64,000 nucleotides of DNA from Caballeronia udeis (GTDB lineage: Bacteria > Pseudomonadota > Gammaproteobacteria > Burkholderiales > Burkholderiaceae): positions 62,001 to 126,000 of the forward strand of contig NZ_FCOK02000010.1 in NCBI RefSeq assembly GCF_001544555.2, written 5' to 3'. Both the position numbers and the translations under genes were made by a program. Each line of letters begins with the position of its first letter. Within the stretch, counting starts at the first letter, position 1. The notes below the pieces were generated by a model. The model saw nothing but the letters and a program-made list of their open reading frames with translations, was not told the DNA's origin and ran no database searches. Shown piece by piece: positions 9,616 through 19,900 of this stretch.

Positions 9616-10404
9616 TCAGCCTGGCAAGTTCCTTGGCGAATGCGATCGCTCAACGAACCCGGCAACTCGTTGATAGAACGTTTCGCTCGAGGCACACTTC
9701 AGAAATGCGCGCTTCTCGTCCTCGAGATGTTGTGCAAGTCCGTGCTCCGATGCCTGGCTTACGAGCGATTTCATCTCTTTGACCGCCAATGGCGGCAAGT
9801 CCATAACATCCCGTGCCATAGCAAGGGTGGCCTCTTCCAGCGCCAGTGGATCCGCAACACATTGCACAAGGCCCAATGAATTCGCTTCCTCCGCACTCAA
9901 CGAATTCGTCACCAGCAGAAGTTGCAGGGCACGTGCCGCCCCTAGGCGGCGCGCCAAATGGAAAGAAAGTCCTCCGTCGGTCGAGGTACCAAGCTTGCCG
10001 TATCCGACGACAAAGCGAGCCGAACGTGAAGCTACGACCAGGTCACACGCCATTGCCAACGAAAAGCCTGCACCGGCGGCAGCGCCCTGCACACTCGCGA
10101 TCACAGGAATTGGCAAACGCCGTAGCGCCAGAATGACTGAGATAAGCGCACTGATCAGCGTTTCGAGAAAGCTATCGGATCTGTGCAGCCCGTCCAGGAT
10201 CTGAACCAGGTTTCCTCCGCTCGAGAATATTCGCCCGGTGGCACGCAAAACGACTGCACGATACTTCTCTTGCGCCTCAATCTCGCTGAGAGCCCTCAAC
10301 ATGGCATCGCAGAACTCCAGATCGATCGAGTTCGCCCGAACTTCGTTTCCCATGGTGATGACGGCGAGATCGTCACGGGAGGTCAAGGTGATGTTGCTCT
10401 GCAT
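9616..10404 (-). CDS. Crotonase-family protein, PaaG-like isomerase type
   Basis: 262 residues with the crotonase oxyanion motifs FSSGGNL and AAAGAGFSLAMACD. The two glutamates of enoyl-CoA hydratase are not conserved: the first position is serine in GAGFSLA, the second region reads KLGTSTDGGLSFHLARRLG. An aspartate in that second block lines up with the catalytic Asp of PaaG (IGLVPDSGG), so isomerisation of an epoxide or a 2-enoyl-CoA is more likely than hydration. AGGATT precedes the ATG. It heads the minus-strand catabolic series, with the TetR gene about 620 bp away in the opposite direction. Confidence 0.8.
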   Translation of the reverse strand: MQSNITLTSRDDLAVITMGNEVRANSIDLEFCDAMLRALSEIEAQEKYRAVVLRATGRIFSSGGNLVQILDGLHRSDSFLETLISALISVILALRRLPIPVIASVQGAAAGAGFSLAMACDLVVASRSARFVVGYGKLGTSTDGGLSFHLARRLGAARALQLLLVTNSLSAEEANSLGLVQCVADPLALEEATLAMARDVMDLPPLAVKEMKSLVSQASEHGLAQHLEDEKRAFLKCASSETFYQRVAGFVERSHSPRNLPG

Positions 10405-10585
10405 TTGGCGAATCCTGCATTCAAGGAATTCAGGTGGTAAAACTCAGCTGCGTTCAAGTGCGTTTATGCATCTAGGGTCGCGCTGCGACTAGCGCCTCGA
10501 ATTTAGTGGTCAATCAATCAACCGCCGGTCCCAGGCGCTACATTGAGGTTTTCCTCGCATCAACGAAATTATTATATTTTACTTC

Positions 10586-10599
10586 TGTTAAATTTAACA
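10586..10599. promoter_or_regulatory. Perfect 14-bp palindrome upstream of the crotonase gene
   Basis: TGTTAAATTTAACA is its own reverse complement. It lies about 180 bp upstream of the crotonase start in an AT-rich block. Candidate operator or promoter element; no regulator can be assigned. Confidence 0.35.
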
Positions 10600-10880
10600 A
10601 GTGCGTCCTGACTTCCTTGTTTACTTGTCCGGAAATGTTCCTGTACGGATCGCGACTCCTCAGAAGCGTGCGCAGATTTCATCCGATGATTTTGCTTAGG
10701 ATTGGGCTTGCGGGCAGGCGCCAGGCGAACGCTAGCGCGCAAGAAAATTTATCGCTGGGGGGATGGTTGCGCGCCGACGACATTTGATACGCAGAAATGC
10801 TTCGTTCGAACAGGGCCACGAAGTTCGCCCACGGCGGGCCGACACCGGTTCTCAGAAGAGCAGCACGCATAGTCCGTTGT

Positions 10881-10898
10881 ATTATACTTTTGTATAGT
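10881..10898. promoter_or_regulatory. Inverted repeat ahead of tetR (ATTATAC-4-GTATAGT)
   Basis: The two 7-bp arms at 10881-10887 and 10892-10898 are complementary in 6 of 7 positions around a TTTT centre. It lies about 125 bp upstream of the tetR start, a usual position for an autoregulatory operator. The half site (A)CTATAC is shared with the site at 9158-9180. Confidence 0.45.
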
Positions 10899-11021
10899 TT
10901 TTCTGCCGTGCTCGCGATGCAGACATCTAAGGCAGGTTGTAGAAGGCAGTACCAAACGCCATCTTGCCAAGCCTCAAGGCGAGCGTGCTGCAGCAACGAA
11001 TTTCCTATTCAAGGGACCAGA

Positions 11022-11765
11022 ATGGCGCAACGTAAGGTTAGCAAGAACTCCGGTAGCAACGGTCGTCCAGTTGAACTCCAGCGCGCCGAACAGCAGCGTG
11101 CGCAGGAAACGCGGGCCGCGATCTTGAACGCTGCGCTCTCGGAATTCGCCGCAAAGGGTTTTGAGGCTGCTAGCATCCGGAGCATCGCCGATCGAGTCGG
11201 AGTACAGCACCCGCTCATCACCTACCATTACCGCTCCAAAGATATTCTATGGCGTGCGGTAGCTGAATATGTTTTCGAACGTATCCGTCGTGAATGGGAC
11301 ATCTATCTGGCAGATACGCTAACCGGGAGCGCTGCAGAGCGTGTACGTGCGGTGTACAAGGCGCTTTTCAGATTCACGGTCGACTATCCTGAGTTTCATC
11401 GCTTCATGCACCAGGAATCCCTCGGATATAGCCCGAGGCTGCAATGGCTCGCGGACACGGTGCTCAAGCCGCTGATCAACTGGCTGCTGCCACAAATTCG
11501 TGCCGCACAAGATGAAGGTGCGATACCACAAGGCGAGCCCATCATTTTCCACTATCTGTTAATCAGCCTGACGTCGACCCTTTCTGGCTTCGGCCCAGAG
11601 ATGCAGGCGACCGCAAATGTTTCCGCATCAGATCCCGCCACGGCCGATGCCTACTGGCAAACAGTTGAGGAACTCGTCTTCCACAAGCAGAAGCCTGCCG
11701 GCCGGACCAAGCAAGCCGAACCGCGTGCCGGGTCGCTCAAGGAGCCGCAGTTGACTGCGAAGTGA
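11022..11765 (+). CDS. TetR/AcrR family transcriptional regulator
   Basis: 247 residues. The N-terminal DNA-binding domain covers about residues 28-75, with AILNAALSEFAAKGFEAAS as helices 1-2 and IADRVGVQHPLITYHYRSKD as the helix-turn-helix; the rest is a helical ligand domain of the TetR C-terminal class that accepts acyl-CoA-like or aromatic ligands. The ATG at 11022 follows AAGGGACC; the frame is open upstream to 10797 but that part is not protein-like. It is transcribed away from the crotonase-CocE-ligase series and is the only intact regulator near it, so it is the likely repressor of those genes. Confidence 0.85.
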   Translation: MAQRKVSKNSGSNGRPVELQRAEQQRAQETRAAILNAALSEFAAKGFEAASIRSIADRVGVQHPLITYHYRSKDILWRAVAEYVFERIRREWDIYLADTLTGSAAERVRAVYKALFRFTVDYPEFHRFMHQESLGYSPRLQWLADTVLKPLINWLLPQIRAAQDEGAIPQGEPIIFHYLLISLTSTLSGFGPEMQATANVSASDPATADAYWQTVEELVFHKQKPAGRTKQAEPRAGSLKEPQLTAK

Positions 11766-11873
11766 CCCCCGCGGCGCTCACACCACCCTGGAGCCAGTGA
11801 TGGCCTGTCCACCACGCGAAGTGACGAGTTTAGCCATTGGGTTGCCGTGCGCTAACCGGTAAGCGTGAACCTG

Positions 11874-12128
11874 TCACTCGACGTGGTCGGTCGACCCGTC
11901 GAACTCGATGCTGCAAAACGGGCCGCCCTGAAATAGACGACCGACTTCGTCTTCTGAATCAAAGTGCGCCTCCACTTCCATCACGTGGTCTTCGGCATTC
12001 TCCAGAGGGACATAGCCGATCTTCACCGCTCCCGGATTCGCGTACCATCCTCGCTGATTGGCGCAGACGCCGTACACAACCTCGAAATGAATGTTGTCCG
12101 CGTCCAGGCTGCTTTGAACAAGTCTCAA
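11874..12128 (-). pseudogene. C-terminal remnant of an NAD-dependent sugar-acid dehydrogenase (epimerase/dehydratase superfamily)
   Basis: 84 codons read LDADNIHFEVVYGVCANQRG, then IGYVPLENAEDH, and end with FQGGPFCSIEFDG. This is the pattern of the last quarter of uronate dehydrogenase and its relatives (FEVVYGVSANTR, IGYxPxDNAE, QGGxFxxxxFD). The nucleotide-binding N-terminal three quarters are absent: the frame opens only about 90 codons before its end and the sequence beyond reads as a LacI fragment on the other strand. No ribosome site. Taken as debris of a deleted sugar-acid catabolic gene. Confidence 0.6.
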
Positions 12129-12129
12129 A

Positions 12130-12391
12130 GTGAGACGAGCGTGCGAAGAGCTCGGCTACATGCCGAACGGCGCAGCGCGCTCTCTCGACTCGCCGCTCAC
12201 GCACCATTGGTGCAATCGTGCCGAGCATCGAGAACGAGGGCTTCGCGAGGACCATCTCGGCCCTTCAGCGATGTCTGAAAGAGCATTTGAAAACCACAAC
12301 TCCAGTGGAAATCGCACGTCCCCCGGACCGAGCTCCTGCAAGGGCGATCAAACTGCTGCCAATCCTCGAAAAGGAATTGTCAGATTGTTGA
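12130..12391 (+). pseudogene. LacI-family regulator remnant, frameshifted
   Basis: From 12130 the sequence reads VRRACEELGYMPNGAARSL, the third helix and hinge helix of a LacI DNA-binding domain. After one frameshift it continues as RTIGAIVPSIENEGFARTI and SALQRCLKE, which is the start of the LacI effector domain, and ends at a TGA at 12389-12391. The first helix-turn-helix is missing because the sequence to the left belongs to the opposite-strand dehydrogenase remnant. The two remnants are back to back, so a deletion seems to have joined them. It cannot encode a working repressor. Confidence 0.6.
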
Positions 12392-12617
12392 GCGCGTCCT
12401 GTATATCAGTGTCTGCCATGAACGCCCTACCAGACTCCCCCGAGTCGATTCACCCGCCGCCATGGCATGCGACTCAACTGATACAGCCAGGCTACCGCGC
12501 GAAGCGAATATTTCTCACATACACGTGAAACTTAATCGTTTTTCAAGGCAAGGCGATGGGCCTACGATAGAACCACGTAAGGCCATTTGCGTTCATTGAG
12601 GTGCGGCGGGAGGCTCC

Positions 12618-12785
12618 ATGAATCACGTACTATTCGAGATTCCATCGGTTATCTGTATTCTGTTGTTTATCGGCTTTGTTGTTTTCAGAGCATTCACTTC
12701 ACCGCTTCCGGGAAAGGAAGAGGATTTTGACTGGTTTATGAAACGGCACGACATCAGCCGGTCGCGAGACACGTTTCGTCACTAG
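12618..12785 (+). CDS. Small single-pass membrane protein, unknown function
   Basis: 55 residues. GGGAGG lies 6 bases before the ATG at 12618. The product begins MNHVLFEIPSVICILLFIGF, continues as VVFRAFTSPLPGKEEDFDWF and ends in a basic tail RHDISRSRDTFRH. Residues 8-24 form one hydrophobic helix; the tail is charged and probably cytoplasmic. The strong ribosome site, the amphipathic layout and the clean stop argue for a real gene. It is shorter than most automatic cut-offs. I do not recognise a family. It stands alone, convergent with the lipoprotein gene. Confidence 0.5.
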   Translation: MNHVLFEIPSVICILLFIGFVVFRAFTSPLPGKEEDFDWFMKRHDISRSRDTFRH

Positions 12786-12914
12786 CCCCTTGAATTTGGC
12801 AACGGCCCCCTCGACCGTGACGGCTCTGTCGTTCTATTTTTTGTTAGATAACTTGGGTTGTTTCATTTTTTCGACCGCCAGCGCCGGCCTCTTCCGCGGG
12901 CTGAAAGATGAAAT

Positions 12915-12937
12915 GGCGTTGGTGAATCACCAACGCC
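12915..12937 (-). terminator. Hairpin between convergent genes
   Basis: GGCGTTGGTG at 12915-12924 and CACCAACGCC at 12928-12937 form a perfect 10-bp stem with a 3-base loop. On the minus strand the stem is followed by ATTTCATCTTT, so it may terminate the lipoprotein transcript, although it lies about 105 bp after that stop codon. No T-run follows on the plus strand. Confidence 0.55.
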
Positions 12938-13042
12938 GGCCGAATCTGCAAGCGATGGTGATTCGACTCTATGAGTTATGCGAAAGTAATCTGCATTCCG
13001 AAGTTATTAAAAATTCGCATCCCATCCACCAGCGTTAATTCA

Positions 13043-13837
13043 TTAGCCTTTCACCACCACAATCGACACTCGCCGATCCGGCTGCAGGCAAGCGATGACT
13101 GCGCGCGAAATCCCGTCCGGGCAATGCGATATCGGCTGACTGGAGCCCGCACCTTGCGTGTGGATAACGCTGCCATCCAATCCGTGGGTGATGAGATAGG
13201 CGCGTACGGTATTCGCTCGTGCAAGCGATAATCGCTCATTGACAGCCGCGGAACCTATCCTGTCCGTGTAGCCGACCACCCTGATTTCGTTCACGCCTTC
13301 GCGGGTCTTGATCTGCTCGATTGCTTTGTCGAGTTTCGCCTTTCCCTCGGGCAACATGGAGTCCAGACTCGATTGATCGAATGAAAATAGCGTGTCGCTT
13401 TGCAGCGTAAATTGCTCGACAGGCGCAGTCGCCGACTCAACGGGCTCGGACGTTGTCAGCGTTGTTGGCTCGAGAAAACCGGCACAGGACGGGTCACGCC
13501 AATAGGTGCCGCTCACTTTCATATGGCTATCGAACTGAACTTGATACTGGCAGGTTACGACCTCATTTCCTCGGCGAAAGTCAAACAGGTAGTTCCACAC
13601 GTGACCGCCAACGAACCACTCATGGAAGTGCGGCGGCCCAAGCAGGTCATACATCTGGTCCTTGGTCAGCCCGGGGCCGACGTTTCGCAGGTTGTTCACA
13701 TTGACGAACGTACCACCAGTCAGCGTCGTTGATTGAGGATCCGGAAACGTCGGAGGAGATTCGGCGGTCGCACAGCCGCCAAGCATCACCGCTGCGACAA
13801 AACTGGAGAACACCGCAAGAACCCGTTGATTTTTCAT
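13043..13837 (-). CDS. Outer-membrane lipoprotein with SmpA/BamE-like and OmpA C-terminal domains
   Basis: 264 residues. A lipoprotein signal ends in LGGC with the lipidated cysteine at about 22. Residues 45-125 resemble the SmpA/OmlA (BamE) fold, with VNNLRNVGPGLTKDQMYDLL and GPPHFHEWFVGGHVWNYLF. Residues 145-264 form an OmpA/Pal-type peptidoglycan-binding domain with VVGYTDRIGS and the ERLSLARANTVRAYL helix that carries the key Asp and Arg. The start at 13837 has GAGG upstream. It lies about 120 bp downstream of a giant trimeric autotransporter on the same strand; such small OmpA lipoproteins often accompany these adhesins and may support their insertion or anchor them to the wall. That role is inferred from position. 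Confidence 0.85.
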   Translation of the reverse strand: MKNQRVLAVFSSFVAAVMLGGCATAESPPTFPDPQSTTLTGGTFVNVNNLRNVGPGLTKDQMYDLLGPPHFHEWFVGGHVWNYLFDFRRGNEVVTCQYQVQFDSHMKVSGTYWRDPSCAGFLEPTTLTTSEPVESATAPVEQFTLQSDTLFSFDQSSLDSMLPEGKAKLDKAIEQIKTREGVNEIRVVGYTDRIGSAAVNERLSLARANTVRAYLITHGLDGSVIHTQGAGSSQPISHCPDGISRAVIACLQPDRRVSIVVVKG

Positions 13838-13955
13838 TTCTGTGCCTCGCATCGAATAATTATTAGCAGGACATCCGCTATACGCCGGCAGCCGTTACAA
13901 CGAAGTTGCATGGCCGTACGGGTAGCGATGCCCATCGGAAGCCGCGTTCGTGTTC

Positions 13956-16900
13956 TCACCATTGGTAACCTGCGCCAATGACCGCACCATAGTTGTTGCG
14001 TGTGTTCGTCGACACCGCAGCCTTGTAGATCCAGTGGTTGTTTTCAGAGATGGTTGAAATTCCAATCGCCTGCCCCGATTGACTTCGATAAATGCTCCCG
14101 GCAATCGACACCATGCTTTTTCCCGGACCTGACGGTTGCGGTAATCCAGCCACGGCCATTGCCGTCGCGGCCCCGGCGTCCGCGTCACGCCGCAGACCTT
14201 GAATTTGACTGTCTGTATAACTGTTTGCCTGCGTAACGGCGCTGGAGACGCCCGAATTCAACTGCTGGACATTGACGGCGTCCGTGGGTGCCGTGCCGGC
14301 GGCAACATTAGTGACTTGTCTCGGCGTTTCGGCTGAACCCACCGATACGACGTTTGCGCGTCCTCCGTCGTCACTGCCCGCACCAATTGCAACAGAGTTG
14401 CTGCCGGTCGATGTCGCTCCCTGCCCCACGGCAGTGGATCCATTCGCCGACGCTGTGGAGGAGTTGCCTACCGCCGTGCTGTTAGGGCCAGAAGCGGCCG
14501 CACCCTGCCCGCCCGCGGACGAATTTGATCCGGTGGACGCGGGTGGCGTGGAAGAACCGGACGTAGAAGAACCCGGCGTCGACGGAAAGCCGCCGCTACC
14601 CCCGCTTTGATTATTTATCAGCGAGGTCAATTGCGTGGCAACCGCATCAAGCTGGCTTACGTTCACCGCATCGGTACCGGCCTTCCCTGCTGCAACCCCT
14701 GTGATCTGCCGATTGCCGACGTTGATTTCTCCCGCCGAAGACTGCGGGCTGCTAAGCCCGTACGCGATGTAATTGCTCAACGCCCCGACAGTCGTGACAG
14801 AACCCACACCCAGGGCCACGCTGTTTGCAAACGTTGCACTTGCGCCTGCGCCAATGGCGACGGCATCAATAGCACTGCTTTGCGCGCCTGAACCCAAGGC
14901 GACTCCACCCGCATTCGCAGCTTTTGCGTTGGCTCCTTGCGCAAGTGACTGCGCGCCGCTCGCGACTGCACCGCTGCCGATTGCGATTGCGTCCGCCTGG
15001 GCAGAATTCGCTTGCTCGCCGATTGCGACTCCGCCGGGAGCTGTTGAGTCCACCACGGCGCCGTTGCCGATACCTACGCCGTTATCACCGTTGACAACGG
15101 TTGTCGGGCCGACTGCGATCGACTCCGCGCCCACGGCCAGCGAGTCGGCCGCAGTCGAGTTCGCGTGAAAGTACATTGTCGGAGTCACGGCGAATGACGA
15201 TAGCGCGCCGACAAGCTGCCTGACGGTGACGGCATCCTGCGCCTTCGTTCCGTCAGCGACATTGATCAACTGGCGATACGTATTTCCTGTGGCACTGCCA
15301 ACCGATACCGCCCCCAACAAGGTTTGATCGGAAGTATTGAAGGGAATCGCGTGAGTGCCATTCGCAATTGAACCGATGCCCGACAGGACGGCGCGGTCAG
15401 ATACCGATCCGGAGCCGATAGCAACCCCTCCTGCCACTGAGGCGCTCGCCTGTGATCCAAGCGCAAGTGCGTTGTCCGCCTGTGCTTGCGCGCCGTTACC
15501 GCCGGCAAAGCTGCTTGCTCCACTTGCCGCGGCGTTCACGCCAACCGCTAATGCGTTGATGCCGGTGGCGCCATCGTTGTTGTAGTTGCCGCCCGGTGTA
15601 CCACCATCGTTAGTGCTGTAGTAATGCGTCGTGCTGGCTGCCACCGTGGTTGCAAGGCTGTTGATCGCCTGGTCATTCGCGTATAACTGCGAGCCGTTCA
15701 CCGCGTCGGTGCTGGTCGCGCTTACCTGACCTGCTGCCACGTTGGTCACCGTACGTTCATTACCCACGCTGCCTACGCTCACCGTGCTCGTCGGGGCAGT
15801 CCCGGCATACGTGTATGCCGTGCCGTTGATGGTGCCGCCGGTCGTCGCCACCGCCGCAGCTGTCGTCGAACCGCTGCCCAGCGCAACGGCATTGACGTTA
15901 CTCGCCACTGCGCCCTGGCCCAAGGCCGTGCTGTTCGTGCCCGTCGCACTGGCAGCCACGCCTGCCGCAAAGGCGTTCACACCAGTGGCACCGTCGTCGT
16001 TGTAGTTGGCGCCCTGAGTACCGCCGTCGTTGACACTGTAGTAGTGCGTCTTGTTGGCGGTTACCGTCGTGGACAGATTGTCGACTGCCTGATCGGTCGC
16101 ATACAACTGCGAGCCGTTCACTGCATCGGTGCTGGTGGCACTCACCCGGCCCGCCGCCACGTTGGTCACCGTGCGCTCGTTGCCTACGCTGCCCACGCTC
16201 ACCGTGCTTGTCGGTGCAGCCCCGGCATAGGTGTATGCCGTGCCGTTGATCGTGCCGCCTGTGGTCGCCACCGCCGCGGCCGTTGTCGAAGCGCTGCCCA
16301 GCGCCACGCTATTGGCGAACGTCGAGCTCGCGGCTGCGCCAAGCGCCACCGCATCCGTGGCGCTACTTTGCGCGCCTGAGCCCAAGGCAATCCCGCCCTG
16401 GTTGGCGGCATTCGCGTTTGCGCCTTGCGCGAGTGACTGTGCACCGCTCGCGACCGCGCCGCTGCCGAGAGCGATTGCGTCTGCCGCGGCCGATTGCGTT
16501 TGCTGGCCGATCGCGATCCCGCCGGGCGCCGTCGCATCGACCACTGCCCCGTTGCCGACACCGACCCCGTTGTCACCGTTGACGACGGTTGTCGGTCCCA
16601 CCGCAATCGACTGTGCTCCGATCGCCAGCGAATCGGCCGCAGTCGAGTTCGCGTGGAAGTACAACTGACCCGTTACGGAGAATGACGAGAGTGCACCGGC
16701 AAGCTGCCTGATGGTGACCGCATCCTGCGCCTGCGTGCCGTCGGCCACGTTGGTCAACTGGCGATAGGAAGTGCCACTGCCAAAAGACACCGCGCCCAAC
16801 AAAGTCTGATCGGACGTATTGAACGGAATCGCGTGCGTGCCATTGGCGATGGATCCTGTGCCGGGCAGAACCGTGCGACTTGAGACCGATCCCGAGCCGA

Positions 16901-19900
16901 TAGCCACGCCGCCGGCCACCGAGGCAGTCGCTTGCGCTCCGAGTGCAAGCGCGTTGTCCGCCTGCGCCTGCGCACCATTGCCCATTGCTGTACTGCTCAC
17001 CCCCGAAGCCAGGGCGCCTACACCCGCAGCCAGGGAGTCGGTGCCGGTGGCGCCGTCGTCAGCGTAGTTGGTACCCTGGATACCGCCGTCGTTGACGCTG
17101 TAGTAATGCGTCTTGTTGGCCGTCACCGTGGCGGACAGGGTATTGACTGCCTGGTCGGTGGCGAACAGTTGCGAGCCGTTCACCGCGTCCGTGCTCGCAG
17201 TGCTGAGCTGCCCTGCCGCCACGTTCGTGATCTGACGCTCAGCGCCTGCCGCGCCTACGCTCACCACGCTGGCCGGAGTGGCGCCGGCGAAGTTGTAGAC
17301 CGTACCGTTGATCGTCGCGCTCGCGGTGGGCACTGCCGCAGCGGTCTGCGAGCCTGAGCCCAACGCAATATCGCCTGCGTTATTGGCAACCGCGTTCGGA
17401 CCGATCGCCACGCTGTTGGCGCCAAGCGCCTGGCTGTCCGGCGCCGTCGAGTTCGCATGGAAGTACTTGATGCCCGGCGTCGTGCCGCCGCCGGTGATCG
17501 CGTTGACAAGATTCTGCACCGACGTATAGGTGTTGCCGCCGTAGTTCAGGCTGGTGGTCAGCGCGCCCGTCGTGCTGTTGTAGGTGCTGCTGCCTCCGAG
17601 GCTCGACGCCACGCTGTCGCCCAGGTTCGTTACCTGTGTGCCCACCGTCGTGATCGCCGTATCGGCTGCGTATAGCTGCGAGCCGTTCACCGCATCCGTG
17701 CTTGCCGCAGTCACGCGGCCGGCCGCCACGTTGGTGATCTGGCGCGGCGCCGCCGACGTGCCGACGCTGACCACGCCGGCGGGCGTGCCGCCCGCGTAGG
17801 TAAACGTGGTGCCGTCGATCGTGCCGCTGGCCGTCGGCACTGCGGCAGAGGTCACCGACGCGCCCTGGCCCAGTGCCACGTTCGAGCCGGTCACGCCGCC
17901 GGTAATACTCGCACCCTGGCCCAGCACAGTGGAGTCTGCTACGCCATTGTCGGTTGCCTGATTGCCGACCACCAACGAGGCCGCACCCGTTGCAACGGCG
18001 CCGAAGCCGCCGGCAGCAGCGTTCGCGCCCGACGATACCGGCTGTGTCGAGGTCACCGAGCTGTTGGATACAAACGGGCCTGCGGCGCCGCTGGTCAGGT
18101 TGTTGACCGCCTGGTTCGTCGCATACAGCTCGCTGCCGTTCACCGCGTCCGTGCTGGTCGCGCTCACACGGCCAGCCGCGACGTTGGTAATCGTGCGTTC
18201 CTGGCCCAGCGAACCCACGCTCACGGTGCTGCCGGGCGTAGCGCCTGCCACCGTACTCGTCACGCCGCCCACCGTGACGCTGGCGGTATCCACTGCCGCC
18301 GCAGTGGTGCTGCCCGAGCCCAGCGCAACCGCCTTCGCATTGCCGGCCGACGCGCCTGCACCCAATGCAACCGCATCGGCCTGGTTCGCTACTGCTGTAT
18401 CGCCGAATGCAAGCGCGCTCGCGCCGGTCGCGTTGCTTGCGTTGCCCAGTGCGACCGCGCCCTGCCCGTTAGCGGTATTGCCGTTGCCCTGCGCCACCGC
18501 ACCATTGCCTGTGGCCGTATTGTTCGCGCCCACGGCGACCGCGCCATTGCCGGTCGCGGTATTGGGATCGCCAATCGCGACGGCGCCGTTGCCGCTGACG
18601 GTCTGCGCCTGACCGAGCGCCACCGCGCCCGTCCCGCTAAGCACCTGGGAATTCTGTCCGCCGGCGAACGAACCCGCGCCGGCCGCCGCAGTGACGGTGC
18701 TGCCGTCGCCGAGGGCGACCGTGGAGGCGGCGAGCGCATGCGCGCCATTGCCTATGGCAGAAGCATTGGTAGCGTTAGCCGTCGCGGAGGTACCCATGGC
18801 TACGGCATTGGTGTTGGCTCCCGTCTGAGCCGAATCGCCTATCGCAATGGACGAGGAGCCAGCCGAGCTCGCGCCGGAGCCAATCGCAATGGCGCGAATG
18901 CCCGACGCCGCGGCGCCCGCCACCGTCGCGGGGGCAGATGCACCGCCTTCCGCGATGGAATCCGCTCCCCCCAACGCTATCGCATTTGCACCGCTGGCGT
19001 TGGAGCCGTTCATCATGCCGAGCGCGTTGAGCCCCGATGCGGCGGCGCCCGCCCCCAATGCCACTGCATTCTGTGCCGAGGCTTTGGACACTGTGCCGGC
19101 GGCCAGCGAAGATGGACCGGAAGCAGTGACATCCGTGCCAATGCCAATCGCCCCCGCCGCCGTTGCGCCCGTGCCTGCGACGGTACGCGGCCCAAGATAA
19201 ACCGCGTTGAGGCCGCTGGCGATGGACTGAAAGCCGACAGCGACGCCATGCGTCCCGGACGCAGTGGCGGTATAACCCATTGCGACGGCCGCAGGCCCGC
19301 TGCCCACCGCCTGGAAGCCAATCGCGGTGGCATAGTCGGCGTTAGAGGTAACGTCAGTGCCAACGGCAATAGACGCCGTCCCCGTCGAACCGGTGCCCGC
19401 CGCAGTGCGCGCTCCTAGATAAACGGCGTTGGCACCGCTGGCATTGGCTCCCGAGCCAACGGCTATACCGTTGGTTTGCGAACCGGTGGCCCCGCCGCCC
19501 ACTGCGACCGCCCCCGACGCGGCGGCGCTGGCGCTCGCACCCAGTGCAACGCCGTTGTCGCCAGTTGCTTTAGCTGAGGGGCCGACGGCAGTCGAAAGGT
19601 TGCCGCTCGAGACAACGTCAACGCCAACACCGATGGCCCCCGAGCCGCTAGCGGCAACATCCGTACCGATGCCAATCGCCGACTCCGCGGTCGCGCCGGT
19701 ACCCGCGGCAGTGCGCGCGCCCACGTAAATGGCGTTGGTAACACTAGCAATGGCTTGAAAGCCGAGGGACAAGGCATTAAGTCCCGTACTGGTGGCGGCA
19801 AAACCTACCGCAGTGGCTCCGCCTCCAGAGGCTGTGGACTGAAAGCCCACGCACGTGGTGCTGCCGCTATAGAAGTTGAAGGGTGCCGTAGCGCAGCTCA

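Larger units (their letters stand above)
10405..11021. other. Divergent intergenic region between the crotonase and tetR genes
   Basis: 617 bp without a convincing gene. It holds an AT-rich block at 10560-10600 with the perfect 14-bp palindrome TGTTAAATTTAACA (10586-10599), and the near-perfect repeat ATTATAC-TTTT-GTATAGT (10881-10898). Open frames here lack ribosome sites and family similarity. The length and the two palindromes fit a divergent promoter region controlled by the adjacent TetR regulator. Confidence 0.5.

Noticed and set aside
10679..10996. Minus-strand 105-residue frame in the crotonase-tetR gap
   Set aside because: It covers the inverted repeat and the tetR promoter region and has no ribosome site or similarity.
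12790..13038. Plus-strand 82-residue frame after the small membrane protein
   Set aside because: It runs through the hairpin at 12915-12937, lacks a ribosome site and has no similarity.
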